Source: Annona cherimola
Lineage: Eukaryota > Streptophyta > Magnoliopsida > Magnoliales > Annonaceae
DNA length: 64,000 nucleotides
Assembly: GCA_030490835.1 (NCBI GenBank)
Contig: CM059975.1
Coordinates: forward strand, 56,907,174 to 56,971,173
Direction of reading: 5' to 3'
How positions within the stretch are numbered: position 1 is the first letter of the stretch; each line of letters opens with the position of its first letter. The notes beneath the pieces were generated by a model. The model did no database searches. It saw nothing but the letters and a program-made list of their open reading frames with translations, and was not told the DNA's origin. Of this stretch, positions 11,291 through 22,646 are shown one piece after another. The position numbers and the translations under genes are program-made.

Positions 11291-11554
11291 CAAAAAGGGG
11301 GAGATAGAATAGGAATTGAGTAGAATTTTTTTGCCTATCCCATTTCCCATTTTTTGTTGTATTTAGGAGTTTCATTTCTTTTGCTTTACATTGTAACTTG
11401 AAATGTGCTTATATGAATTGAATGTTTGCTAATAATCTATTTTGAACGTTATGCAATGATTGCTTATACTCTGTTTTCGAAGAATATATAAATGCATTTA
11501 TCTTGAAAGGTATAAGCTCAATTTAGTTTTGTCAATCATCAAAAAGGGGGAGAT
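11291..11554 (+). other. 3' untranslated region of element B with two polypurine tracts
   Basis: An internal tract CAAAAAGGGGGAGA lies at 11291-11304, right after the env-like stop. The LTR-adjacent tract AAAAAGGGGGAGA at 11541-11553 would prime plus-strand DNA. The sequence between is AT-rich and has no ORF of note. Confidence 0.75.
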
Positions 11555-12486
11555 TGTTGGAAACAATGCTTCAAAACAAAACAAAATTGACCAAAGATTG
11601 AGTTTTGATGATTAACAAAGACTAATTTGAGTATATCAAGTATACTAATGAGTTTGCAAAAAGTTTTAAGGAACTGAAATAGTCAAGTCGATTCCCAAGT
11701 CGACTTGGACTTCGACTTAGGGTGAAGTCGATCCCAAAGTCGACTTAACTATCGACTTGAGAAAGAACCTCAAAGGCAAAATCAACTTGCAGGTGAAGTC
11801 GCATCCCAAGTCGACTCCACATGCGACTTGGGAAGCCAAGTCGCAAACGAAGTCGACCTCGCTATCGACTTCAAACATAAAAAACTGTCCAGAGCTGAAT
11901 TTTGGGGCACGAAGCTGCCCAAGTCGCAGGCCAAGTCGACTCCAGGTGCGACTTCGGTGAAGTCGCAGACAAAGTCGACTTCATCCGCGACTTGAGAAGT
12001 TCAGACTTCAAAGATGCAGTTTCAAAGCCTATTCAAGGAATCTCTCACTCAAGTTCAAAGCAGAGATTCAAGATGGAGATCAAATCAAGTATGTCAAGTC
12101 TTAAAGACCAACTGAGTCAAATGCAAAGCAAGGCGCATGATTCAAAACTCAGGCTCTCCTAAGAATCATCAAGGAAACAAGCCAAGCAAGATAGAGGAAG
12201 ATCAAATGAAGAACAAAGCGTATTGTGCAAAGACCAAGTCAAGTCGCAACCCAAGTCGACTCCATGATCGACTTGAGTTGAAGTCGGAAGCCAAAGTCGA
12301 CTCAAGACTCAGACTTGGAAACTGACAAGGTGAAGTCGCACCCGAAGTCGACTTCACATGCGACTTGGGTCAAGATGATACCCAAGTCGACCCTGACTGA
12401 AACTTGAAGTTGCGACGGAGAAGCGAAGTCGCACCCGAAGTCGACTCCATCTGCGACTTGGGCGAAGTCGCATCCGAAGTCGACTC
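11555..12486 (+). repeat. 3' LTR of element B, first part
   Basis: Matches 2533-3464 with scattered differences. It is interrupted after GACTC (12482-12486) by element C and resumes at 26376. The two parts total 1663 bp, identical in length to the 5' LTR. Confidence 0.95.
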
Positions 12487-13914
12487 TGTTGGAAACAATG
12501 TTCAAAATAAAACAAATTGACCAAGGATTGAGTTTTGATGATTAACAAGAACTAATTTGAGTATATATATATGACTAATATGTTTGCCAAGTGTTTAAGG
12601 AAAGCAGAGAAGTCAAGTCGATCTTCGAGTCGACTTGAACTTCGACTTGGAAGTGAAGTCGATAGTGAAGTCGACTCCACTAACGACTTCAAACAAGCCA
12701 AAACTGGACAAAGTTGAAAATGGAACTCTGACGAGTGAAGTCGCAGGCCAAGTCGACTCCACATGCGACTTGGGTAGTCAAGTCGCATACGAAGTCGACT
12801 CCAGCATCGACTTCAAAGTGCACAAAAATGTCCAGCGTTGAAATCTGGCTCCCGAAGATGACGAAGTCGCAGACGAAGTCGACTCCAAGTGCGACTTGGG
12901 CGAAGTCGCAAACCAGGTCGACTCCAACTTCGACTTGAGAAGTTTTGAGGTCTAAGCTGAAGTTTCAAAGCATACACAAGACATCCATTTGAAGTTTCTC
13001 ACATACAAATGAGATATAAAGACTACTCTTAAAGAGAAACTTAAGTTTTGAAGATCAAAGCAAGAATCTAAGTACAAATTCAAATCAAGTCTATCAAGCT
13101 CAAAACAGATCTTCAAGCTAGCTTCCAAATGGAGAAATATCCAAGTTGTGAAGACCAAGTGAGTCCAAAGCAAAGCAAGGAACATACATATATTGTGCAA
13201 GGACTCAAAGCTTTCAAATAGTTTGCAAGATTCAAGACATTTCAAGTGAGGATCAAGGCGTTTTTGCAATAGATCAAGCCAAGTCGCAACACAAGTCGAC
13301 TTCAGGATCAACTTAAGTTAAAGTCTGAAAGCCAAGTCGACCCAAGTCTCAGACTTGAGTTTCTAAAGAACCCAAGTCGCAGGCCAAGTCGACTCCATGT
13401 GCGACTTGGAAACCAAGTCGCAGGCCAAGTCGACTTCATCTTCGACTTGGAGTATAACGGTCAAATTTTTGAACGTTGGAGTTCATTTATTGCACGCTAA
13501 CCACTCCTACAACGTTCCAATCTTCCTCATCCTATAAAAAGACATTCAAATGAACGTGAAAAAAAATATACTCACTACTCTAAGGATCATAGAGAGAAAA
13601 GAAGTGCAAGAAAGACTTTCAAATCCCTTTTCTCCATATTTGAGTGTTTCAAAGGAAGAAAGAGCTTCAAACTGCAGGTTGCTTCAACGATCATCATCCC
13701 AGCTGTCTTTGATTTCTTTCTCGAGCTCAATTTGTCTACACAAATCTGTAAAGTGTAGTTCTTGCTTATTTTTATTGTTTTACTAAACTTGATTTAGCTT
13801 GGATAGCTAAGATCAAGTGTATGCAAGAAGGGAGTGATTGGAGTGAGACTCATCACGTACTTGTGCATTGAGTTGTTATGCCCCCTAGAGCTAGAATCTA
13901 GAAGAGAGCAAGTG
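12487..13914 (+). repeat. 5' LTR of element C, first part
   Basis: Starts TGTTGGAAAC. Matches 24624-26051 almost perfectly. Ten GTCGAC sites lie between about 12630 and 13430. The TATA box is at 13533-13539. Interrupted by solo LTR S1 after AAGTG (13910-13914). Confidence 0.95.
13471..13539 (+). promoter_or_regulatory. Core promoter of element C 5' LTR
   Basis: TATAAAA at 13533-13539. The outer arms of the family's inverted repeat (GAACGTT at 13471 and AACGTTC at 13511-13517) are kept, while the inner GGCGCATT arms of A and B are degenerate here. The 3' LTR TATA box is at 25670-25676. Confidence 0.6.
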
Positions 13915-16900
13915 TGTGGCGCCCCGAACCGAGCCGTCACATTTGTCCTTACTCCGGGATCTTGTCGATTGGTAAGTGTGAATCAGGATTGTTGCCCTGA
14001 TCACGCGGCGGGTACTTAATTGGATCTCATCAAAATTTTTTTTTTTTTTTCTTTTTCTTTTCTTTCATCACATAAACATATGCTCATCATCATTCATAAT
14101 TGACTTATCCATATCATCATAAATCATCAACTTCTCATATTATTCATAACTTCATAATTTCATACAACCTATGTCCTTTTTCATCATATCCCATTAGGGA
14201 ATCTATTCATACAAAAATCTACTAACCTTTGTAGATTCCTCTTTTCCTTTAGCAACTCATGCCCTTCATCTCTTGGCTTTCCCTACACCTGTCTGAGGTT
14301 GGGAAAACAAAACATGAGTCGAAACTCAATAAGCAAGAATTTTTCATTTTAAATGCATTCCTCTCCATTCGATAGAAGACACTTATCAAGTGATCAACTA
14401 CCAACGGAATAGAAACCTTTTCGTAAACCATTTTTGGAAACCTTTCATAAACCATTCATAAAAACCTTTCATGTAAACCATTTGTAAATGCATTTCTCTC
14501 CATTTGATAGGAGACACTTAGCAAATGATCAACTATCAATGGAATAGAAACCTTTTCATAAACATTGGATGTGCAAATGCTTCCTTTCCACTCCTGACAT
14601 AAACCTTCGTGTGCGGGTACGCTAGCTCAGGGAACATCTCACATAACATGGTCCAATACGCCGGCTGTCTCCGACTTGGCCTCATTAAGAGGAACCTCTC
14701 TTCCTCTTGACGCCTACATGGTTCCTACATGCATGACTTTTGATTTCCCCAGCGTTATATACCTCTTACACCAGGTAACTTGTCATTCTCATGTAGAGAA
14801 TTATTTGCACCATCCCTTAAAAACATAATTTCAAATCCATGCTTTCCTTTTCAATCCATGTATGAAAATGCAATGCATTCATTCAAACATAACATTCCTT
14901 TGCCTCCACCTCTGGGGAGGACGCCGTCGGCACACAGCCCATACGACTCGGCAATAATGAAGGGGGACTCTCTGATCCGCTTTCTACCTTCACCAAAGCC
15001 TCTTCCTTATACATCATACATGTGCACATGTCCATGAACATCACATGATATCAATATGCCGGCATGACTTTTCATAAAAATTCATAAACATTCATCATTT
15101 CAAAACATTATAGGAATGACCACCCTTAAACACATTTCATAAATACTTCAGAATAAAACATATTTTCAAAGTTGTGCTTGCTTACCTCCTCAGTTCGTGT
15201 CCTCCACCTTTTCCTTTCCTTTTTTTCCTATACAAGGAAAATGGATATTTTATCCATCCATTCTATGTTTACTTTCCATGCTTGCTTTATAACCTTTCAT
15301 TACCTCATTCCCATAGAGGTTAATCGTATAAAGATACTTAGTCATTACTCATTTATATGGATTTTTATCCATAAATCCTTTAAAAATTCCATCCATATAT
15401 CTTCATAAAATATAAAAATAAATCTCAATTTTTTCCCCAAATCACGCTGTTTGCTGTTCATAATTACTGTTCATGGCACTGTAGCAATTACTGTTCACGT
15501 ACTGTACATCCGAGGTTACTGTTCACAGAGACGTGGTTACTGTTCATGGGTTCCAAAAATTGATATTTTTTTCAAAAATAAAAAATATCATGACATACCT
15601 TATGCCTAGTATATCATAGGACATTTCATACATTTTGAATTTATCATCATTTACTTGGCCAAAAAAATCATTTTCTCCATATACTAAAAATCAACATAAA
15701 TTCACTTAAGCATAATCCTTAATTCCAAAAATCATGAAATTAATATATCATCATTCCAACATCATATTTATCATAATCATACATCCAAAATCATCATTTA
15801 TCAAATTTGGAGCATTATTTCCACATATCATATGCTATCTTCCCGAATGCTCCATCTTTGCTCCAAATTTTCGATGTTTCGGCATAATTCTAATTAAGCA
15901 TTATAAATTTACTTATTTTCTCATGCTTAGGCATTATCTAAGCATGATTTTATCCTACTTAACATTCAAAAGAAATTTGGGAAGAAATTTCTTACCCGAA
16001 GTGGAGAACTCCTCATTTCCTTCCCATTTTCTCTCTCCTTCCTTCTCTCCTTCTCTCTTTATGGCCAAAACGTGTTTTGGGGGTTGGAAATGCTCAAAGG
16101 AGCTGGAATGGGTGTGCCTTGGTCGTTCACCATGCTCCCCTATTTATAGTTTTTGATTTTTCATCAAATTGGAATTTACCCCCTTGCTTGAGGTATTTAA
16201 TTCTAAATATTTTTTCCCAAATCCCATGCAATATTTTGAGCCTTGTGCAGCCACCCTAATCAGCAACTCCTGCCCCCTAGCTAGCCCCTATTTATTTATG
16301 ATTTTTTATTTATTAAAATTAATTATTTTAAAGCTAATTCATCTCAACCGTTGATTTTTGATAAGATTGATTTTGGGCCATTGGATTTGGTCCCAAAAGT
16401 CCAAGCTCCAGCATATTTTCATTAATTACTCATCTTTTTAATTAATTAAAATTAATCAAAAGTCAATTCTCATTAATGAAAAAGTAAAGCTACTTTTTCA
16501 TTTTCAAATGACGTTGAATCTTGACCCTTGATTTGTGATTTTCATCACATCTTGGACCATTCATCATGTCCATCATCACATCTTAGCCACCCATAAAAAA
16601 TTTCATCTCAATCCGATGTCCGGATTGCAAGATATGAATTTTTCTTCATTTTCTTCCAAAAATCAATTAAAAATCCGAAAATAATAAAAAATTCCAAAAG
16701 TGGCTATTTTGTCCTTTTGTGGGAAGCTTCCTTTTTTGTCTTTTATGATTAAGTTAATCCAAAGTGATTAACTTAATATATTCCTTAATCTCACATTTAC
16801 TATTCACGTTTCGCTATTCACGTACACTATTCACGTGCACTATTCATCCGAATTTCATGCATAATTATTTTAACCTTCATTTCCATATATTTCATATCCA

Positions 16901-16981
16901 TCAATATATATTTCTCAAATATATTACCTAGGGTTTACAACCCTAGGGTTTTGTACACGTCTCAAAGATCGGGGTTCCACA
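13915..16981 (-). mobile_element. Solo LTR S1, Ty3/gypsy family related to element G
   Basis: 3067 bp, from TGTGGCGCCC to GGTTCCACA on the plus strand, with TSD AAGTG (13910-13914 and 16982-16986). No internal retrotransposon sequence is present. It is related to the LTR of element G: same ends and shared blocks near 15540-15660 and 57170-57310. On the minus strand a TATA box CTATAAATAGG lies at 16139-16149, so the LTR is oriented like G. Small plus-strand ORFs here have no family features. It arose by insertion of a full element followed by LTR-LTR recombination, the usual route. Confidence 0.93.
16139..16149 (-). promoter_or_regulatory. TATA box of solo LTR S1
   Basis: Minus strand reads CTATAAATAGG, a textbook plant TATA box. 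A purine-rich leader follows on the transcript strand (complement of about 16020-16066). The same pair of features is present in element G at 57785-57795. Confidence 0.6.
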
Positions 16982-16986
16982 AAGTG

Positions 16987-17305
16987 GCTCTAGTTGTATA
17001 TGCCCCCTAGAGCTTTGAATCTAGAAGAGAGCGGTGACTCTAAGTGTATTCAAGGAATACATAGTGGAACCCAAGTCACAACGGAGTGTGAGCTTGGAAG
17101 AGTGGAGTAGGGAAGGTTTGCCCGAACCACTATAAATCTTGTGTTCTGTTTTCTATTACTGCGTTATTTTAATTTGCTCTCCATTAGCTTTCATAAGGGG
17201 ATTAATTTTTGAAAGGGGTTAAGTTTTTGATTTACCAAAGATTTTTTAAAAAGAACCCAATTCACCCCTCCCCTCTTGGGTTTAGCCATCAACTCGGGAC
17301 CAACA
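16987..17305 (+). repeat. 5' LTR of element C, second part
   Basis: Resumes after the S1 TSD and ends GGGACCAACA at 17305. Matches 26052-26370. Relative to A and B, the C LTRs have a 50-bp tandem duplication of the CCCCCTAGAGC block, and S1 inserted between its two halves. Confidence 0.93.
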
Positions 17306-17307
17306 AG

Positions 17308-17320
17308 TGGTATCAGAGCA
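17308..17320 (+). other. Primer binding site of element C
   Basis: TGGTATCAGAGCA, two bases after the LTR end; complementary to initiator Met-tRNA. Intact. Confidence 0.93.
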
Positions 17321-17353
17321 GGTCTTTGAGTTTACCAAAGAGATCCTATCGAT

Positions 17354-19156
17354 ATGGCATCCCAATCTACTTCCGTTCCCGCTTTTGCTGAAGGTCAATC
17401 CTTTACAAGGCTACCGTTGTTTGATGGGAACAATTTTGGATACTGGAAGCTTCGTATGAAGCAACTCATCATGGATACCGATATGGATTCTTGGATTGCT
17501 ATTCAAGATGGAGTAACTTTGCCTATCAATGAACGAGCTTCCAAATGGACCGATGAGGAAGTAAGAACTGTTAAGAGCAACGCCAAAGCTATGAACTCTT
17601 TATTTTGTGCTCTTACTGCTTCTGAGTATGATAGAGTATCCTCTTGCTTAACCGCCAAAGAGATATGGGATACACTAATCTCTATCTATGAAGGAACTTC
17701 TCAAGTCCAAGGGACGAGAAGAAATATTTTGATTGGAGAACTAGAGAATTTTAGAATGCTAGAAACAGAAAATATTTCTGAAATGTTTGCTAGGTTCTCA
17801 AAGATTACTAATGCTCTAAAAGGTCTTGGAAAGGCTATTTCTGAATCTGAGCAGGTTATGAAAATTTTAAGAGCTCTACCCGAATCATGGACCCCAAAAA
17901 TCACTGCAATAGAAGAAGCCAAGGATCTTAACACATTAAAACTTGAAGACTTAATTAGCTCTCTCATGTCACATGAGCTAATCAAGAGAAGAAATGAAGA
18001 TCAACACAAGGGCAAAAGAGCAATTGCCTTAAAAGCCGCACAAGACACCGATGACACATCTTCTTCTCAAAAAGACGATGAGATTGCCCTACTCACAAAA
18101 CGCTTCAGAAAATTTGTGAGGAAAGGCAAGAATTTCAGAAACTTCAAAGAAAGAACTCCCAGAGAAAAGAAGAAAGAATCAACCAAATGCTACCGATGTG
18201 GCGGTTCGGGACATATGCAGGCTCAATGTCCAACTCCCGAAGAAAACAAGGCAAAAGAACAAAGAAAGGATCGAGGGAACAATAGAAGATTCCAGAAATA
18301 CAAAGGAAGAGGCATGTACGTAAATGATGAAGAATCTACGACGAGTAGCTCCTCAACTGATGACATAGAGGCGGAAGAATGTGCAAGAATTTGCTGCATG
18401 GCACAAATCGAGCAAGGAGAACAAATTACCTCAACAAAAGACACAAGCAATGAAGAGGTAAGCTCTAAACTCTCCCTTTCTGAATCAAGTTATTCTTCCT
18501 TTCAAGAATGCCTCAAATGTACTGAATTAGATGAACTACAAACTGCATATGATTCATTATATGAAGAAATAAAGAAATTAGGAAGCAAGTTTACAATTAA
18601 GAAAAGACAATGTGATGCAACAATAATTGTAAATGGTAAACTTGCAGAAAGATTAGACAAATTGAAGGATGAAAATGATCTGCTAAAAAAGGAGAACAAA
18701 TCATTAAATGAATCATTAACTAAGTTCTCTAATCCAGGAGAAAGCGTCAAAATGTTTTTGAATATGACCTCCCAAACACATAAAAGAGGTCTTGGGTATC
18801 ATACATTTGAGCAAGGAGAAAGTAGCAAATCAAATGTACAAATATTTGAGAAACATCAAACTAAAAATGCATCTATATACAAGCCACAAAAGAAAAATTT
18901 TAAGTGGACTAAAAGACCAATAATGGAACTATTGCATACTTGGAGGCCTACTCCAAGATTACCTATGGCTTGTAATTTCTGCAATAAAATGGGGCACAAA
19001 ACTTACAAATGTAATTTTAAGAAATTATATGACCATGGTGCAAAATTAGTTTGGGTTCCAAGAAACACAAGATTTGGGCTTTCAAAGTTAGAACAACAAA
19101 GAATGATCTATATTACTAACCCAAATGGACCCATAAAATGGGTACCAAGAAGATAA
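17354..19156 (+). CDS. gag: Element C Gag, intact capsid/nucleocapsid protein
   Basis: 600 aa, uninterrupted. Gag assembles the cytoplasmic virus-like particle and packages element RNA. The start at 17354 is the first ATG after the primer site and is conserved in copies A and B. In order: DGNNFGYWK near residue 24 (DUF4219-like), a UBN2-type capsid region (about 60-200, KEIWDTL), CCHC knuckle 1 at C279, C282, H287, C292, an acidic Ser/Thr-rich linker, a coiled coil (about 389-455) and CCHC knuckle 2 at C540, C543, H548, C553. It ends WVPRR-stop. Pol is in another frame, 22 nt downstream. Residue 368 is the last codon before the donor-like site, so a spliced form would lack the coiled coil and knuckle 2. 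Confidence 0.95.
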   Translation: MASQSTSVPAFAEGQSFTRLPLFDGNNFGYWKLRMKQLIMDTDMDSWIAIQDGVTLPINERASKWTDEEVRTVKSNAKAMNSLFCALTASEYDRVSSCLTAKEIWDTLISIYEGTSQVQGTRRNILIGELENFRMLETENISEMFARFSKITNALKGLGKAISESEQVMKILRALPESWTPKITAIEEAKDLNTLKLEDLISSLMSHELIKRRNEDQHKGKRAIALKAAQDTDDTSSSQKDDEIALLTKRFRKFVRKGKNFRNFKERTPREKKKESTKCYRCGGSGHMQAQCPTPEENKAKEQRKDRGNNRRFQKYKGRGMYVNDEESTTSSSSTDDIEAEECARICCMAQIEQGEQITSTKDTSNEEVSSKLSLSESSYSSFQECLKCTELDELQTAYDSLYEEIKKLGSKFTIKKRQCDATIIVNGKLAERLDKLKDENDLLKKENKSLNESLTKFSNPGESVKMFLNMTSQTHKRGLGYHTFEQGESSKSNVQIFEKHQTKNASIYKPQKKNFKWTKRPIMELLHTWRPTPRLPMACNFCNKMGHKTYKCNFKKLYDHGAKLVWVPRNTRFGLSKLEQQRMIYITNPNGPIKWVPRR

Positions 19157-19178
19157 GATTTATTTGCTTATTTTTCAG
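18458..19178 (+). other. Candidate alternative intron joining gag to pol in element C
   Basis: Donor-like AG/GTAAGC at 18456-18463 directly after a GAG codon (phase 0). Acceptor-like TTATTTTTCAG ends at 19178, and pol reads on from 19179 in phase 0. Length is 721 nt, not a multiple of three, so removal converts the gag frame into the pol frame. Equivalent sites exist in A, B and D. No transcript evidence is available here. Confidence 0.5.
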
Positions 19179-22100
19179 ACATGTCTTAAGGCAAAGGCAA
19201 ACAATGAATGGTTTATGGATAGCGGTTGCTCAAGGCATATGACCGGTGAAAGAAGTTTGTTTCACAAACTCAAGCCTTGTAATGATGGAATGGTTGCCTT
19301 TGGCAATAATGAAAAAGGTAAAATTAAAGGTAAAGGAAATATACATAGTATTTCAAATGCATGCATGGAAGATGTTTTGTTTGTTGAAGGACTCAAACAC
19401 AATTTAATGAGCATTAGCCAATTATGTGATAAAGGATACAAAGTTGTGTTTGAATCATCTATATGTAATGTACTTGATGGAGAACATATCATGTTTAGTG
19501 GTAAAAGACATGGAAATATTTATTTGGTTTCACTTGATGAATTAGATGGTCAATGTCTAATGGCCATTGATAACGATTCATGGGTTTGGCACAAGAGGCT
19601 TGGACATATAAACATGGGTAACATAAAAACCCTATGGAAAAAGAGTTTGGTAGAAGGATTACCAAGATTGAAATATGACAAAGACAAGATTTGCAAGGCA
19701 TGTCAATTATCAAAACAACCCAAGATGCCTTTCTCTACCAAAAAGGAAATTTCCACCACTAAGCCACTTGAATTGCTACATATGGATCTATACGGGCCAT
19801 CCGACATTCTAACCATTGGTGGAAAGAAATATGTATTTGTCATAGTTGATGATTTTTCAAGATTCACATGGATAATTCTCTTAGCTAGTAAAGATGAAGC
19901 CTTCTCTATGTTTGCAACTTTTGTAAATTTGGTGCAAAATGAAAAACAAAGTACTATTGTGACCATAAGAAGCGATCATGGTGGCGAATTCGAAAACAAA
20001 CGATTCATGGAATTTTGCAATGAAAAAGGAATTCACCACACATTTTCTGCACCAAGAACTCCACAACAAAATGGAGTAGTAGAAAGGAAAAATAGAACTA
20101 TACAAGAGATGGCTATAACTATGCTAAATGAGAGCAATCTATCCAAGAAATTTTGGGGTGAAGCTGTGAGTACAGCTTGTCATGTTTTGAACTGAGTTAC
20201 CATTCGAGCAATCTTGAAAAAGACCCCATATGAACTATGGAAAGGAAGGAAACCAAATATCTCATATTTTCATGCTTTTGGATGTACATGCTATGTTTTA
20301 AACAATGGAAAAACCAATTTGGGCAAATTAGATGCCAAAAGCGATGAGGCTATATTCCTTGGTTATTCATCAAATAGCAAAGCATATAGAGTATTCAACA
20401 AACGAAACCAAGTTGTAGAAGAATCCATACATGTTGTATTTGATGAAATTAACCAAAGTCCGAGAAAGGAGGATGAACTAAGTGATGCAGATGAGACAAA
20501 AAGTAAAGAACAACCAAAGGAACTCGAGCTCAAGCCAGAAAATCCAGTGGAGGAAGAGGTAAGTGAAGGTAATGACTCTTACAAACCTCCAACTGATTTA
20601 AAGTTCAAAAATGCCCATCCAATTGAACAAGTTATTGGAAACATATATGAAGGAGTAAAAACTAGAAGATCAAAACAAAACGTTTATGGCCAATATGTGT
20701 TTGTATCGAAAATTGAACCAAATACCATTGAACAAGCTCTTAATGATGAAAATTGGGTTATTTCAATGCAAGAAGAGCTAAATCAATTCGAAAGAAACAA
20801 TGTATGGCATTTAGTTCCTAGACCAAACAATCATACAGTCATTGGTACAAAATGGGTATTTAGGAACAAATTAGACGAAAGCGGTCTTGTAATTAGAAAC
20901 AAGGCAAGATTAGTAGCCAAAGGGTATTCCCAAGAAGAAGGAATTGATTTTGAAGAATCGTATGCACCCGTGGCTAGATTAGAAGCCATACGCATCCTAC
21001 TAGCATTTGCTTCTCATATGAACTTCAAATTGTTTCAAATGGATGTAAAAAGCGCATTTTTGAATGGTTATTTGAATGAAGAAGTATATGTTGAACAACC
21101 CCCTGGTTTTGAAGAAAAGGATCAATCAAAGTTTGTTTATAAATTAACCAAAGCATTATATGGACTAAAACAAGCACCAAGAGCTTGGTATGAAAGGTTA
21201 AATAGATTCTTGATTGATCATGAGTTTCAAAGAGGGAAAGTAGACACTACTTTATTCATCAAGTACAAAAATAAAAATATTTTGATTGTACAGATTTATG
21301 TGGATGACATAATATTCGGTGCTACTGATGAAAATCTTTGTCAAGAATTTTCTAAGATAATGCAGAGCGAGTTCGAAATGAGCATGATGGGAGAATTAAA
21401 TTTCTTCCTTGGACTTCAAATCAAGCAACAAAATGAAGGAATATTTCTAAACCAGTCCAAATATGTCAAAGAAATGCTCAAGAAATTTGGAATGCAGAAT
21501 AGCAAAGGGGCAAACACGCCAATGAGCTCTACAATCAAGATCAACACGGACGAAAACGGTAAAAGTATCGATCAAAAGCTCTATAGAAGCATGATTGGAT
21601 CCTTGTTATATTTAACTGCTTCTAGACCCGATATCTTATTCAGTGTTTGTATGTGTTCTAGATTTCAAGCATACCCTAAAGAATCACATCTACACGCAGT
21701 AAAAAGAATTTTTAAGTATTTGATAAAAACTGCCAATCTTGGACTATGGTATCCAAAGGAGACAACCTTTGATCTAATCGGCTATTCGGATGCAGACTTT
21801 GCCGGATATAAAGTAGATAGAAAAAGTACCAGTGGAACTTGTCAATTTCTTGGACATATGCTAGTTTCATGGCATTCAAGAAAACAAACAAGTGTTGCAC
21901 TATCTACTGCGGAAGCCGAATACATAGCCGCCGGTAGTTGTTGTGCCCAATTACTTTGGATGAAACAACAGTTGAAAGACTATGGTATTGATTATGTTGA
22001 TATTCCTATTAGATGTGATAATACAAGTGCAATTTGTTTGACTAAAAATCCTGTATTGCATTCTAGAACCAAACATATTGATGTGAGACATCATTTCATT

Positions 22101-22241
22101 AGAGAGCATGTTGAAAATCATGATGTGTGCTTAGAATATGTAAAAACAGAAGACCAAATTGCTGATATTTTTACCAAACCTCTAGCCAAGGATTCATTTT
22201 ATAAGATTAGGAATGATATGGGAATGATAGAGCTAAACTAG
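19179..22241 (+). pseudogene. pol: Element C pol: PR-IN-RT-RNase H, single nonsense codon
   Basis: The frame from 19179 to 22241 (1020 codons plus stop) is open except for TGA at 20193-20195, an Arg CGA codon changed by one C-to-T step at a CpG. Domains: aspartic protease (DSGCSRHMTG, from 19218), integrase HHCC region (WHKRLGHI, CKACQLSKQ), integrase core D/D/E (HMDLYGP, RSDHGGEF, NGVVERKN), reverse transcriptase with YVDD near 21296, and RNase H ([27 protein letters not shown]). The stop falls just after the integrase core, so RT and RNase H would be made only by readthrough. All catalytic residues I can identify are present. Confidence 0.95.
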
Positions 22242-22646
22242 GAAAAATAAATAAGAAAATTAAATTGGAAAATGTCAAGTCGATGAGTCAAGTCGACTCC
22301 AAGGACGCCAAGTCGACTCCGCCTCCAGAAGCGAAGTCGACTCCGCCTCCAGGCGAAGTCGACTCCAGAAGGACCGAAGTCGACTTCGCCTAGGGCAAGT
22401 CGACTCCGCGAGCGCGCGACCGTTCGAATTCCTTTTTTCCTCTCTATTTCTTTCCTTTCTTTTTCTTTCTCCCTCACTTCCCGCCAGACCAACTTTTTTT
22501 TTTCCTCCCGGCGATTCTCTCCTCCGGCATACCATTTTTTTCCGGCGATTCTCCGGTTGAATCCTCCATCTCCGGCTTCTCTCTCATTTTCTTGCCAACA
22601 GGCAGCCTATCACAACTCCATTTTCAAACCTCATATCTCATTCCAA
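22242..22646 (+). promoter_or_regulatory. Pol-env spacer of element C: GTCGAC array and CT-rich leader
   Basis: Six GTCGAC sites lie in about 22290-22405, then a pyrimidine-rich stretch (about 22430-22590) before the env-like ATG. Same layout as 9132-9685 in B and 39419-39737 in D. An upstream in-frame ATG at 22557 exists but is not conserved in B, so I place the start at 22647. Promoter or leader function is inferred. Confidence 0.5.

Noticed and set aside
12735..13311. Small ORFs across the C LTR (for example 12735-12938 and 12952-13311 minus), repeated exactly near 24872-25448
   Set aside because: They are identical because the LTRs are identical, and they read through repeat modules with no motif or known start context.
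13550..13786. 78-aa ORF after the LTR TATA box in element C (also 25687-25923)
   Set aside because: Not kept in A, B or D, so a conserved leader peptide is unlikely.
19157..19178. A tiny intron starting at GTACC near the gag stop of element C
   Set aside because: About 38 nt is shorter than plant introns tolerate, and the donor is weak. The upstream GTAAGC donor fits phase and length better.
22557..22646. Upstream start giving 30 extra residues to the env-like protein
   Set aside because: Not conserved in B or D, and it lies in the CT-rich leader.
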